A stretch of DNA of 64,000 nt, taken from positions 1,736,001-1,800,000 of the forward strand of contig VJWM01000025.1 of assembly GCA_010909165.1 (NCBI GenBank), given 5' to 3'. Shown one piece after another: positions 48,698-60,789 of the stretch; positions within the stretch are counted from its first letter, which is position 1; each line of letters opens with the position of its first letter. Position numbers and translations under genes: made by a program. Under the pieces are notes generated by a model. That model was not told the origin of the DNA, searched no databases, and saw only the letters and a program-made list of their open reading frames with translations. This DNA comes from Anthoceros angustus (Eukaryota > Streptophyta > Anthocerotopsida > Anthocerotales > Anthocerotaceae).

Positions 48698-49844
48698 GAC
48701 ACTGATGAGAGAAGATTCGGGCTGCGCATGGAGAGGGATGGAGCCGAGTGAAGTGATCTCGGCTTTGTGGTACCATCACTGCCCGTTTTTATGTCCGCCA
48801 TAACTGGTGGAGCGTCTGGGTGGTGTGCTCAGCAAACTGTATGATATGAAGTATGAGGTGGTGGGGGGAGTTTGAGTAAGGGGCTCCTTGGGGGCCTGAC
48901 ACTTTGTTCCTATTTCTGTGATTTGTGCTGGCCGCGATGTGATGGCCCAGATTGGTTGGTCCCTTGCTCGATTTGCAGACTCTGTTCGACCCCTGCTTTT
49001 TGCTCCTGGTGTGGTGAGCTGTACGATCACATCCATTTATATAGTGTTGTATAAATTCGTCTACAAAAACGTTCACTTGGGTTTTGATGATATACTTCTC
49101 TAATTGATTATGATAACTCTAAAGCTTAGGAGTTACTTGGAATCATACTTGAATATTAGCTGATAACTTGACTTTTCTTTGATGAGCTTCAACGTTACAC
49201 CACAGCCGTTGCGATTGTATTCTTTTAGCAAGTGCTAGCTTAAGTCCCCTACGCTCTCGTTATCACCAATGTTCCACTATATGTACATAGGTAGATACGT
49301 AATGTTGTTGTATATGCAAAGTCTCGTGGTGGTATTGGAGGGAGTCAAAGTTGCGAAATGCATCTAAGGAAGGAGCCCCATAGACAACGACATTCACACC
49401 ATGGCTGCACGCGTACATAATCCAACATGTACTGCAAACTTTTCTTGGGAGCGTCATGGTGCGAATCCAGCAACTGCGAGGATGGAGATGCTTTGCTTGC
49501 CATACTCGACTGTGCCAGGGGCCAGCATGACATGTAATACATAAGAGGGGGCAGGAGGACGGCGCCCTAATTTTACTACGGTTGCATGGCTGCAGCCCCA
49601 AACAAAACAGAAAAAAAGGGGATTCGATCCGCTGTCAAAATATCCAGATTAACAATGTCTGTACTCTACTTCATACACACATGTACAGCATTGCCATCAC
49701 ATCATGTCTGGAATTGCGTCCACCACATTTATAAGTTTGCTGAGCGCAGCTCCGGCATCCAACATTGCAAGCAAGCGAGATGTGAAGGAGAAATTGGGCA
49801 GATGCAGGGCGCATGGGGGAGCCTGAGATGCGATCAGCGCTTTG
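48698..49844. other. Intergenic flank of HMA pseudogene A
   Basis: No gene. From about 49330 it resembles the 3' flank of the other minus-strand HMA copies (ggcgcc, ttactacggttgcatggctg). Confidence 0.55.
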
Positions 49845-50910
49845 AGAAACGGCGGTCATTCCTCATGTTGTTATCACCTCTCCTGGGAGGCGAGAGGAGT
49901 TCGGTGTGTTTCATGGAGGACTTGCTGACCATCTTCGGGACCTCTTCAACTTGGAGGTCCTTGCCGAGCACTGTTACCCTCCCCTACTCTCTGTCCACCA
50001 TGAACGAGGTGAAATCTGCATCATACGAAGAAGCAAGAGGAATCAGGTGAGCAGGAGCTGCCATCATATTGAAGTTTGAATAAACCAAGGCTGTTTGTGC
50101 TTCAACTCACCGGAGTCGTCGGACAAAACGCTCCTCACTCAGTTCTCGCACGCCTCGTAGCACATGAGGCATTTGAGCTCTACCAGCTGGTTAAGACGTG
50201 GCCCAGGCCAGCTTCCGTTAGAGTCGCAATCATTTTATGACGATAACATCGAATGTAAATTTGCAAGCGAGATATGCACGACATCCGTATCAGAGCTAGC
50301 CGGGAGATGGAAGGAGGGAAGGAAGCGATATCAATTTCAACAACGTTAACCCATCACAGCTAACCACAGTCTTGATCCTCCTGTCACCATTGACGCCACC
50401 ATTGTCGGGAGCATTGGGATCATACCAGCGCGCGGCGCGCACGTTCTCGTGCAGCCCGTAGAAGAACTGCACAAATGTATGGAACAACTCCAACCTCAGA
50501 AGAGCCTGAAGCGGGAAAAGGGTCACAGTGCTCCACTTCGAGATGTGGCAAACTGGTAGCATATGCATGCAAGGCAGGCACACAATTGCAACCTTCCTAG
50601 GCAGGAACGAGGAAGGCAGGACAACTAGGGCAGGCCAGGGGCAGCTATGCTACCGTTTACTAGCAGAGGAGGCAGCATCCAGAGAGATAGAAGTACAAAC
50701 ATCGAGCACACAGGACAATGCGCATTAACCCATGCCACAAAATGTTCATTGGGTCGGAAAGAAGAGCTCCGGGGAGAAGAGTAGGCACGGAGAGCAGCAA
50801 GACAAAGCACAACACAGCACAACAGTCCAGGGTTGGAAGGAAAGACTCCGCCTCAGCCAAGCTCTGGCAGCTACCTAGTACATGGCCCGCGCCTCGTTAG
50901 GGAGGCTCAT
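49845..50910 (-). pseudogene. HMA-domain protein pseudogene A
   Basis: The same four-exon layout as the intact copy at 57164-58204: 50875-50910, 50365-50466, 50111-50186 and 49845-50015. Exon 2 gives FFYGLHENVRAARWYDPNAP and exon 3 ELKCLMCYEAC. Three premature stops: TAG at the end of exon 1 (GAG in the intact copy), TGA just after CEN in exon 3, and TAG after MVDRE in exon 4. The second metal-motif Cys is also Tyr (MCYEAC against MCCEAC). Splice sites are mostly kept. Confidence 0.88.
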
Positions 50911-51366
50911 GGCGTCTGCAGGATCCAAGTGGCTGAGGACAGGAAGAAGCTGAGGGCCCGGAGCCACAGGGCACTGCGCCAGCTTCTGGTGATGGCGGAA
51001 ATATTGGAAGGGGAGAGGGCAGGGGGGAGCTTAGCAGCGAGGCCAGGCCAGCGAGCTGGAATCCCAGTGTGATGGAGGGTGGAGGGAGCCGTGTCTTATG
51101 AAGGACCAGGGACCGGGGAGCTCCCCGGTCCCGGGTGGCCAATGGGACCTGGCATGCTTATCGGGCCCGAGTTCATGGTACCTTGAAAGCAGAGCAACTA
51201 GCATTAGCTGGCAGGTTGCCCATGAATTGACACATGCTCTTCTAACTGCGTCCTTGTTTAGCATAAGTGCACCTACAACACTGATGCTGACGAGCTCGGA
51301 CCTCTCTCTCTCTGCTAGGGCAGTTTGCTCGGTGCCGGTGGTTAGATCCACTGGGGTCCATTGCAC

Positions 51367-52276
51367 TTATCCGTTGCGTCGCATTTTTGTATAGTGCATC
51401 ATTCTAGCATCTTGGTATTAATGCTTTTACGTTACAAGTTTTACCTTTATGATATGATATACGGGATGGGTCCATATATTTACCACGTTACAAGAAATGG
51501 ATATTCGATTTGTCGACAAAGACCGAACTAGTTTTTATGTATTCACTTTCTAATGCAGCATCGACTCGACTCATTGAACAAGGAAACTAGATTTTTGTAA
51601 TCACTTCCAATGGAGGATCGATTCAACAAAGTCTAGATTTTGTGCAATCATTTCATATGGAAGATTATTCATCATATACTTATACACTTTCCAAATAAAA
51701 GATTGATTTATTAAAGATGAAACTAGATTTTATGTAAAGAACATGAAGGAATTAGACTTTACAGAGTTAACTTGATCCAATGGGTCATTCACACTTTCGT
51801 AGTGTGATATCATTTGAGGGGATATCGGATGTACCATTGACTGATATTCTACAATGTCACAAAGATGGGTAGATTCATCAAAGACAAAACTCGACTTTAT
51901 GTAACATCCATTTGTCAAAAGCTGATATTTCATAATATAAAACAGATGGATAGATTCATCAAAGACAGAACTAGACTTTATATAACATCTATTTGTCAAA
52001 AGCTGATATTTTACAATATAAAAAGATGGATAGATTCATCAAAGACAGAACCTGACACAATATAGTGAATGCGGAGGAATATGCCCGTCATACACTTCTA
52101 GGGTCATCCGGTCATTCATGCGAGAGAAACTAGTTTTGCTCTATTTATAATTTCCTCTAAACTTCTATATTATTTGTAATTTTCTCTAAAATTAAAAAAC
52201 AATAGGATATACATACAAAATATTTATAATTATAAATACAATCGAAAGTATATATAAAGAGTACATAAAGACCGAT
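51367..52276. other. AT-rich spacer with ~80-bp repeats
   Basis: 51860-52060 holds about 2.6 copies of a unit with gatggatagattcatcaaag and acagaactagactttat. Weaker copies lie at 51540-51720 and again near 59090-59220. No gene seen. Confidence 0.7.
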
Positions 52277-52586
52277 GTGTCCACTCATGGAAGCAACTTG
52301 ATGAGCTGGTTTGAGCGTACGTCCGCCCGATTTCAGGATGTCCGGTGCAGAATGGTTCCTTGTGCTGCCCGGGTGAGGGCCGTACAACTTCCCTCCACTT
52401 TTTGGTGCCTTTTCCCACTCCATCCTGCCCTTCTCCTTCCGGTTGCCGTCTCTGCCCTTGCTTCGTCGGAGAGCGACTTCCATTCCACGCCGCCAAGCTG
52501 GGACTCCTGTGCGCCCGCGCTTGGAGTTACCCCGGATTGGATCCGTCGAGGTAGAGGATTGAGTCGTGTGTGTGCAGGAAGCAAGC

Positions 52587-53548
52587 ATGAGTCAGCCGCC
52601 TTCCTCCGGATCCGACGCGTGGGCCGTGTATCAGGTAGCTTGGGATCGTGGTTTCGGGCTTCTGCCTCTTGACGTTACCAGATCCTTTTGCTTTCCACCT
52701 CCAAATTTGGTTTCTGGTTGGTTGATTCCCTTTGCAATGCAGTCTGAGACTTCGTAGACAGTTTGAGGCTTCGTTAACTCCTTTCCTGGGCGATTTCAGC
52801 CCCGAGTTGATCTCACAGTTGTCTGCCTGCGGAGTTCTCTCGATGCCTGACTTGTATGATGCTTTTGCGCCATATTGTGAAGCGGTGGATTTTGAAGCAG
52901 ACGTTTTCTGAGGAGTGATGGGCTTTTGCAGTTCTTTCACGGCGCGTACGACCCCGTGCAGGCAGCCCACTGGTATGAGTCGTCGGTCGCTCAAAAGAAG
53001 AAGAAAGACCAGAAGGAAGAGGCTAAGCCGAAAACCGTGGTAACGGAGAAGTCTGCTTCAAATCCTGACTGCTTGAGCCTTTGATTGCGAGCATTGATTC
53101 CGCGTGCTGAAGCCTGCTGTATGTGCTGCGTCTCGACAGATATCGTTTTTGTTTTTTGTGACCATGATCGAAGCTAACCACGGCCCCGTCGGCTTCCCCG
53201 TTTGCAGAATGTGGAATTGCTTTGCCACATGTGCTGCGAAGCATGCGCGAAGAAAGTGAGGACTGCTCTCAATGAAGAAGAAGGTGAGTTGAACGGCAGG
53301 ACAGCCATTCCATTCATACAAGCTTGTATGTTGCACTCTGAGATATCTATCTGTCGGCTCTTACGCTTGTGTGCTCTTGTTTGGCAGCCATCACCTCTCA
53401 CACGGTGGACCTTGGGCTAAGCAAGGTCACCGTGAGCGGGCACAATTTGAAGCCCCAGGACGTGCTGAAGATTGTCGCCAAGGCTGCAGGGAAGCCCACG
53501 GAGTATTGGCCCAAGTCCAGCAAGAAGAACAAACGCCACAAGAAGTGA
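52587..53548 (+). CDS. Intact HMA (heavy-metal-associated) domain protein
   Basis: Four exons: 52587-52634, 52932-53039, 53208-53283, 53388-53548; 130 residues. N-terminal MSQPPSSGSDAWAVYQ, then FFHGAYDPVQAAHWYES and a Lys-rich segment, then the HMA fold: VELLCHMCCEACAKKVRTAL, VDLGLSKVTVSGHNLKPQDV and LKIVAKAAGKPTEYWP. The metal motif is M-C-C-x-x-C, as in HIPP/HPP proteins that bind soft metals such as copper, zinc or cadmium. The C-terminus is basic (KKNKRHKK) with no CaaX box, so it is not isoprenylated. Phases 0-0-1 are the same as in the minus-strand copy at 57164. Role in metal handling is inferred from the fold. Confidence 0.92.
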
Positions 53549-54940
53549 GCTGCAGCGCCGTTGATGAAGTTGGGCGGTAACACTTGTGTAGGAAGCAGTA
53601 GCGCCTACAGGGCCTGTACAGGGGAACAGGTTCCAACTTCCCGCCTCCCCGAGTCTGGAGGTGACCCGGGTATATCACATTTGCTAGCGGGAAACAGACA
53701 CAACTTCGCTTGCGTGGTGACGGATAGATAGGTAGCTCACAAGGAGGGTTTAGCCCTTGAGACGCTGAGTGGGTTACAAATCTACAAACATCAAACGATA
53801 TTTGCGATATCTAAATATTTTATTTCAGACGTATATTTTTATTGATTTTATATGCTAGTTCCGGGACGACAGGTGGGGACTTTTCAAGTAGGTGCGTAAC
53901 TTTCACCCCCATTAGAAAGGAGCTTCGATCTTCTGGTACAACAAAACACTGCTGTGATCCACAATTGCTACTCTGCTGTCTATGGACGTTCTGCCAAGTC
54001 CATGGGCTAAACTACCACACCAGCAAGGGCGGCTGCGATTGTGTGCTTCCAAGCACGTGCTGGCTCTGAGACAGCGACAAACACTCACCAAACTCTTCTA
54101 AAAATCCGACAAGTACTGCACACCAGACGACTGCAAGTCCGGCAGTGGGATGCTCTGGCATGACACACGGAGGGCCCCGCCAGGGGACGGCGCCCCTACT
54201 TTCACCTGAAACCTGAAATTACCATGGCTGGACAGCTTGCACTCTGAAACCTGAATCTTACCATGGCTGCATACCTGCCTGCAATCTGACACCTGAAACT
54301 TACCATGGCTGCACAGCTTGCAATCTGAAACCTGAATCTTACCATGGCTGCATACCTGCAACCCGGCAACCGGAAATTTACCATGGCTGCATAGCTGCAA
54401 CCGGAACTCTACCATGGCTGCATAGCTGCAACCTGAGAGACTTGCCATGGCTGCATAGCTGCAACATGAAAGACTTACCATGGCTGCATAGCTGCAACCT
54501 GCAACCTGAAAGACTTACCACGGCTGCCTAGCTGCAACCTGCAACCTGAAAGACTTACCACGGCTGCCTAGCTGCAACCTGCAACATGAAAAACTTACCA
54601 TGGCTGCATAGCTGCAACCTGCAACCTGAAAGACTTACCAGGGCTGCATGGCTGCAACCGAAGACTGTGAGATTCGTTCGTCCACGGAATCTCATCCATC
54701 CCATTTACAAGTATGCTGACCACAGCTCCGTCAAAGTATGCATGCCATCGTGAGCTGCAGCACCCACAATTTCAGTCATCGAACTGATGGTCGATTGAGC
54801 GCAATGAGGTTTCCATTCCAGCCCTGCAAGAGAAATGCATGACCAAATTCAAGGAGTGTGCGGGAACTTGAGATGCAAACAGCACTTTGAAGACTGGCAG
54901 TCATTCCTTGAGCCCAACACTTCAAGCAATGAAGTCATTC
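53549..54940. other. Spacer between the plus HMA gene and pseudogene B
   Basis: 3' UTR of the intact plus gene, an AT-rich piece near 53780-53860, then the 3' flank of pseudogene B with its repeat array at 54190-54660. Confidence 0.6.
54190..54660. repeat. ~30-36-bp array (accatggctgcatagctgca)
   Basis: About 12 units with the core atggctgcatagctgcaacc followed by tgaaagactt and one- to several-base variants. It lies downstream of minus-strand HMA pseudogene B. Confidence 0.95.
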
Positions 54941-54959
54941 CTTGAGGAATGATCCAAGG

Positions 54960-55453
54960 CATTTTTCCAGGGTTGAGTCACCGCACACAGTCACCTTCCT
55001 CAGCTCTGTCCACCATGAGCGAGGTGACATCTGCACAGCCAAGCGTCGGTATCATGATCAGGTGATAAGGAGAGGGATGCCTTTCAGTTACCAAAGCTGT
55101 TGGTGCTCCAGCTAACTCACCGAAGTCGTCGAACAGGGCGTTTCTCACTCTCTTCTTACACGCCTCGCAACACATGAGGCATTTGAGCTCCTCCGTCTGC
55201 TCAGCATGCGGCGGCCCTCAGCTTTCAAGCTCTACAAGGTAACATGACGATGACAGCGAACGTTTGCAAGCGGGATATGGCATTTCAGAGGGGAGTTCGA
55301 AGGAAGCGATTTCTTGAGAGGACTTCACAACTTACCACATGCCGAGTTGGTCTTCCTGTTGCTAATGACACCGTCACCGTCATAACTGTTGTCGGGAGCA
55401 CATGGATCATATCAGCGCGCAGCACGCACGTTATCGTGAGGTCCATAGACGAA
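54960..55453 (-). pseudogene. HMA-domain protein pseudogene B
   Basis: Exon 2 copy at about 55340-55453 reads FVYGPHDNVRAAR then TGA where the intact copies have Trp (TGG). Exon 3 at about 55131-55206 is intact (ELKCLMCCEACKKRVRNAL). Exon 4 at about 54970-55042 starts DVTSLMVDR and then loses two bases of the agagag run, giving VDRAEEGDCVR and a stop. No clear first exon (MSLPANEAWA-like) was found near 55850. Closest to the copy at 57164-58204. Confidence 0.85.
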
Positions 55454-57163
55454 CTGCGAAAATTGATGGAACAACTCCGACGTCAGAAGGGCCTGACGCT
55501 GGAAATTGGGCACAATGTGTGACACTTCAAGCTGCGGCAAAAGCAGCAGGCAGGCAGGCGATTGCAAGCTTCCAAGGCAGGAACAGGAGATTGAGGGACA
55601 GCTAGCACGGGACAGGGCCAGCTATGCTGTTTACAAAAGGGGGAGGGAAAGCATCCAGATCGACATAAACCGACATGATCGATCAGTGCACACAGCACAT
55701 AGAAGATCTGCCGGGAAAAGAAAGGCCTGGAAAACAGAGCAGCAAACCAAAGCACAGCACATCACATCACATCACATCACAGCAGTCCAAGGGTTCGAAG
55801 AAACGACTCCACCTTGAGAGGGATGTGAGGGGCCAAAGCTGCATACACGCATTGCGTTCAGACGCTGGCGACGGCGGATTGCGAGGGGCGAGAGGAAGGA
55901 ACTTGGCGGCGATGCCAATTCAGGAGGTGCCTAACCCGAGGTGCCTAATTAACCCTTGACCAACTGAGAATGGATGTTTTTCTTCGCGGAAAACTCAGAT
56001 TCGATGTTGCAAAGCGGTACAAAGTTTATAGCTAGTTCTTGAGGTTATATTTAATTTAAGATTAAATACTTTATACATATTTTATCGAAGTCCGCATTGG
56101 GAATTTGAATCGAGGTAACCAGTACATCACTAACAACTAGCGGCCTAGCACATGAGAGGTAGGGGATGATCATTAACCATCCAAGATGTTTATATGTAAC
56201 TAAGGATAGGTGATAACCATCTGACACTAATCCATCTGAAGGGCGCTTAGCTGGGGAATTCCCATGAGCCCGTACATGGATATGGGTTCATTGGAAGGGA
56301 GGACAGTTGGGTAGCATTGGATGAGAACTTCCCAAGAAGTCGGATTGTAAAAAAACCCACCCTTGAGTGGGATCACTGTTGGGATGGGGTGCCATCCATC
56401 CCCTGTTGTGAAAAGGCCCACCCTTGAGTGGGATCACTGTTGGCCTGTAGCAAGCGTGCAGAGACAGCGACATTGACTCCCCTAATCCGACCATGTACTG
56501 CACGTTTGTCAGCATGTCAGACTGCAAATCCGGCACTGCTAGGGAGTGGGATGCTCTGGTTTGGTTTCACCTGGTACCAGAAGGTGGCATGGCACGCGGA
56601 GGGGGCCCCCCGGGGGTGCCTCCCCAAATTTACTATAGCTGCATAGCTGCAACCAGAACTTTACTATGGCTGCATAGCTGCAACCAGAACTTTACTATGG
56701 CTGCATAGCTGCAACCTGAAATTTACTATGGCTGCATAGCTGCAACCTGAAAGACTTGCCATGGCTGCATAGCTGCAACCTGACATCTACCTTGGCTGCA
56801 TCTACAGGTGCAACCTAAGTGATATTAATTACATCCGCTATCACAAAAACCCATATTAGCAATGTCTGTAATCTACTACATACATAATTGTACAGCATTG
56901 CCAGTGGAGCAGCGTCCTGGGAATCGCATCCACCCCATTCTCAAGTACGCTGACTGCAGTTCCGTCAAAGTAAGCCTGGCCCCCTGGCCCATCGGCCCAT
57001 CGCGAGCGGCAGCTGGAAGAATTCGCAGACATGGAATTAATGGTTGATTGTGCCCAGTCAGGTTTCCATCCAGCATGGCAGGTGCAAGCAAAGCGAGATG
57101 CGAGATTTTGAAAGAGAAATGCATGACAGGTCGAAGGCGCGTGTAGGAACCTCAGCACACGTT
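55454..57163. other. Spacer between HMA copies B and C
   Basis: AT-rich at 56000-56130, then a segment resembling the 3' flank of the other copies (atccgaccatgtactgc, gagtgggatgctctgg). A short duplicated segment, cccacccttgagtgggatca, occurs at about 56357 and 56417. Confidence 0.6.
56630..56800. repeat. ~33-bp array downstream of HMA gene C
   Basis: About five units of ttactatggctgcatagctg followed by caacc(a/t)ga. Same core as the array at 54190-54660. Confidence 0.93.
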
Positions 57164-58204
57164 TCAATAACGGCGGTCATTTCTCGAGTTGTTATCGCCC
57201 CTCCTGGAAACTGGCCAGAACTCGGTAGTGTTCTTGGAGGCCTTGCGGACGATCTTCAGCACTTCTGCGGCCCGCAAGTCCTCACCACTTACAGTCACCT
57301 TCCTCAGCTCTCTGTCCACGGTGAACGAGCAGACATCTGCACAGCCAAGCGTCGGCATGTAACGAGGTGATCGATTACAGCGGGCCGGGATGAGCTAGCC
57401 TTTAAGCTATACCAAAACTATCGGTGCCCCAGCTAGCTAGCTCACCGGAGTCCTCAGACAGAGCGTCCCTCACTCTGTTCTCGCACGCCTCGCAACACAT
57501 GAGGCATTTCAGCTCCACCGTCTGCTCAACACACCGCGGCCGTCAGCTTCCACGCTTTACAAGGTTTACAATTTGACGATAACAAGCGGGATATGGCATT
57601 TAATTTCAGCGGGGAGCTGGAAGCAAGCTGCACTTTCAAGAGGACTTCACAACTCACCACGGACTTGCTCCTCCTGTTTCCAGTGCTACCGGCGCCGTCA
57701 TATCTGTAGTCGGAAGCGTATGGCTCTTGCCAGCGCGCGGCTCGCACGTTATCGTAAGGTCCATAGAAGAACTGCACAGATTTACGGAACAAGTCCGACG
57801 TCAGAAGGCCCTGACGCTGGAAACCGGTCGCAAACGTTTGACACTCCGAGGTCCGGCAAAAGCAGCAGGCGCCGGGCAGACAGGCAATTGCAGGCTTCCA
57901 AGGCAGGAACGGGGAAGGTGGGACATGTGCTAGCGCGGGACAGGGCTAGCTATGCCGTTTACAAGTGGAAGGGGGAGCATTCAGCAGAATGACAAGAAAC
58001 TTGTACCAACATCCTACAAACATGCAACAGCGCACTGAAGAGCCGGGGGGAAGGTGTGGAAAGCAGAGCAGCAAAGCAAAGCAAAGCACAGCGCTAATGC
58101 TAGCGCAGCAGTCCAAGGGCAGGAAGCCAAGACTCCACCTTGCGAGCTGTAGAGATGGCACCAACCTCATACAGGGCCCACGCCTCGTTAGCCGGGAGAC
58201 TCAT
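57164..58204 (-). CDS. Intact HMA-domain protein, minus-strand copy C
   Basis: Exons on the minus strand: 58166-58204 (MSLPANEAWALYE), 57658-57771 (FFYGPYDNVRAARWQEP), 57446-57521 (VELKCLMCCEACENRVRDAL), 57164-57336 (VCSFTVDRELRKVTVSGEDL and EVLKIVRKASKNTTEFWP); 133 residues. HMA fold with M-C-C-x-x-C, basic Arg-rich end (RNDRRY), no CaaX box. All sites GT-AG with phases 0-0-1, as in the plus-strand gene. It shares an N-terminal FF(Y/H)G-YD-V-AA-W module with that gene. A TATA-like element at 58388-58394 lies about 185 bp upstream of the start. Confidence 0.9.
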
Positions 58205-58387
58205 CGTCTCAGAGTTGGAGAGGCCTGTTGAAGAGGCCTGTCGCTGCTGGATGTGCGGGGCTGAAGCTCGGCGACCAGTGCGGGCGATGGCGGATGGCTA
58301 GAGGCGAGAGGGAAGGGGGCCCGGGGGAGCTTGGCGGCGATGCCAAGCGAATGAGCGAGGTGAGGCCAGAATGGAGGCATCCTTGTC

Positions 58388-58394
58388 TTATAAA
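58388..58394 (-). promoter_or_regulatory. TATA-like box of HMA gene C
   Basis: tttataa on the minus strand, upstream of the ATG at 58204. The same position in pseudogene A (51095-51104) reads ttcataa, a one-base change. Confidence 0.55.
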
Positions 58395-58509
58395 GGGGAG
58401 TGCGAGCGTTCCCAGTTCGCCGTTCCCCGTTCTCCGTTCCCGGGAAGGGAAGGAAAGCCAAGGGAACCAAACACGCGTTCTCCCCAAGTTAAGTTTACCG
58501 TACCGTGAA

Positions 58510-58570
58510 GGCAGAGCAACCAGCACTAGCTGGCCCGTTGCCAGTGAATTGACACACGCTCTTCCGACCA
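58510..58570 (-). promoter_or_regulatory. Conserved upstream block shared by HMA copies A and C
   Basis: 58507-58575 and 51187-51250 share gcagagcaac-agca-tagctggc and gaattgacaca-gctcttc with few changes. This may be conserved control DNA or simply recent duplication. Confidence 0.45.
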
Positions 58571-58799
58571 CGTCATTACTTTGGCATAAGTGCCCTTCAC
58601 AACCCCGAGATGCCTGATGTTGACAAACCCAGAGCTTGGCGAGTGGCGGCCAGCGCCTGCTCTTCCTGGTGCGGGTGGTTGAATGGAGTGGGTGGTCCGT
58701 TGCAATTTGCACTTGTGTATGTATAACTTCAAGTAATCCTTGCTGAATGATGACTTGAGTACATACATATATATGTACATACGTAGAAGTTCATGCAAG

Positions 58800-59689
58800 C
58801 AATTTCTGAGTTTGATGTTTCATCCTTAGATCACTGAAAATGTCACACCTCGTATCTTCCTTGGTGGCTTGGGATGGTGGGACCCCAAGGGAGTGTAACG
58901 TCCCTCTTTTCCTCTCCGCACCCTCTTCCTTCCCTCCCTTACCGTTCCCCCTTTCCTCCCTCTCTAACCGTGCCCACTTCCTTCCTTCCCGCTTTTCCGT
59001 AGTTCACAAGTATGTTTTCTTCTCGTTTTGTGAAAGAGAGACTTTTGCACGCCTTCAATTACTCTAATTTTATGCCATCACTTTCCTATATAGGATAGAT
59101 TCATCAAGGTAAAACTACATTTTATGCAATCACTTTTCTATGAAGGATCGATGGATTCATCAAAGACAAAACTAGATTTTATGCCATCACTTGCAATGGT
59201 GGATCCATCTTCAAAGACGGAACCAGGTTCTAGTCATCACTTTAAGTCCATTCATAAAAAATGAACCTAAATTATAAAAATAATATGAGAAAATTAGACT
59301 TTATGGCAATGGTTCTACTGTACTTTGTTCTTAGGTTGTGTCCATATCTTTGAATTCAATCATCACTCAAAATAATAGATGTGGTCCATGTTTTTTAGTT
59401 CCACATTTGATTTATGCATACCTAGGCTTGTGAGTATTACAAGTAAGACCCCAGCACCGTAGTAATTATGGTGGTAATTATTGTCCTAAAAAAAATGGTA
59501 TATTATAGTTACATTTATAGTAATAAAAATATAATTACATGATAGTTAATTACCTATTTATTTTAAATTATGTATGTATATAAAAAGAATATTTATATTT
59601 TACTATCATAGTAATTATGGTAGCAAGATAAGATAAGATGACCTAACGAATTGTGGAATGCGGGTGGTGGCGGCATGAAGGAGGCTTTT
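58800..59689. other. AT-rich spacer
   Basis: No gene. Contains dispersed copies of the attcatcaaagacaaaacta repeat at 59090-59220, also seen at 51540-52060. Confidence 0.6.
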
Positions 59690-59968
59690 GCGAGAAATAT
59701 GGATCGTGGAGCAAAGAGCCACATGCTTTGTTTTTGCAAGAAATATGGATCGTGGAGCAAAGACCCACATGCTTTGCTTTTGCGAGAAATATGGATTGTG
59801 GAGCAAAGATTCACATGCTTTGTTTTTGCCAGAAATATGGATCGTGGAGCAAAGACCCACATGCTTTGCTTTTGCGAGAAATATGGATTGTGGAGCAAAG
59901 ATCCACATGCTTTGCTTTAGCGAGAAATATGGATCGTGGAGCAAAGACCCACATGCTTTGCTTATAAA
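59690..59968. repeat. 46-bp tandem array
   Basis: Six copies of agaaatatggatcgtggagc followed by aaagacccacatgctttg and ttttgcg. All six frames stay open across it, giving repeat-only ORFs. Confidence 0.96.
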
Positions 59969-60099
59969 AACACGACACTCCACTGAAGATCAAGGGGGAG
60001 TTGCACAAGGATGTGAAGACCAGGTTTGCTAGCTTTGTTTAAGCATGAGTAGCTTGATAGCTAAAACGCACGTCATTCTCACATAAAGTTTTGGAATTG

Positions 60100-60780
60100 C
60101 GCATGGGGTGACAAATAGTGGTGGAACATTTTGGCTGATGCAGATTGGATGTTAGAGAAGCTGGATCATGCATATTTCAACGAGTAGATTATTGTCACTT
60201 TTGGTCAATTGCTAACACAAGATGGTGATCTTAGACAAAGGGGGAGTAACTCAGCTCTGTATGGGGAGTAACTCTGCTATGTTCTTTGAAATTGTTTTGC
60301 ACTTGCTGGATTTGTGGGTTGCATGCAAGGAATTTGATTGGCATGATTGCTTTATTTCTGCTGTGATGTTAGATCCGAAGCATAGGAAGTTGTTACATAG
60401 CGTATGCTGCCTAGCATTTCACTAGGTGATAGATTGAAAGGTGAGTAGGTCATGAAGCAATTGGCACCTAACGCTAGAGAAGCTCATTGCGTTTTGTTGC
60501 AGTTCGATCACTATCGCCTTATACCTGGTAAGTTATGCATTGATGAGGAGATGCATTTCCAAGAAGAGTTGATGTATAACAGTGTGGAATGGTGGGAAGA
60601 GTATGGAGGGACACGCATGGAAACATGTCTAGCGTAATAATAGAGCAAGAACTATGTTGGACAAGGTTGGTATGCTTGTTTATGTCTACAATAACAATAG
60701 AGTGTTAAAACGCCACAATGCCACTACTGAAGCAACAGATTGGGAGGATTGGATAGCATACAAGTTTAGAAAGTCTTGAA
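60100..60780 (+). mobile_element. hAT-type transposase remnant
   Basis: Frame-broken fragments on the plus strand match the C-terminal half of plant hAT (DUF659-type) transposases: ISAVMLDPKHRKLL, MYNSVEWWEEYGG (the WW..YG motif), then ARTMLDKVGMLVYVYNNNRV, comparable to the RxxxLVYVHYNLRLL end. Stops and frameshifts separate them. No terminal inverted repeats found. Confidence 0.72.
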
Positions 60781-60789
60781 CCTAAAGAA

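Noticed and set aside
54190-56800. Possible CRISPR-like array (regular repeats)
   Set aside because: Units are adjacent with no unique spacers, and the genome is eukaryotic.
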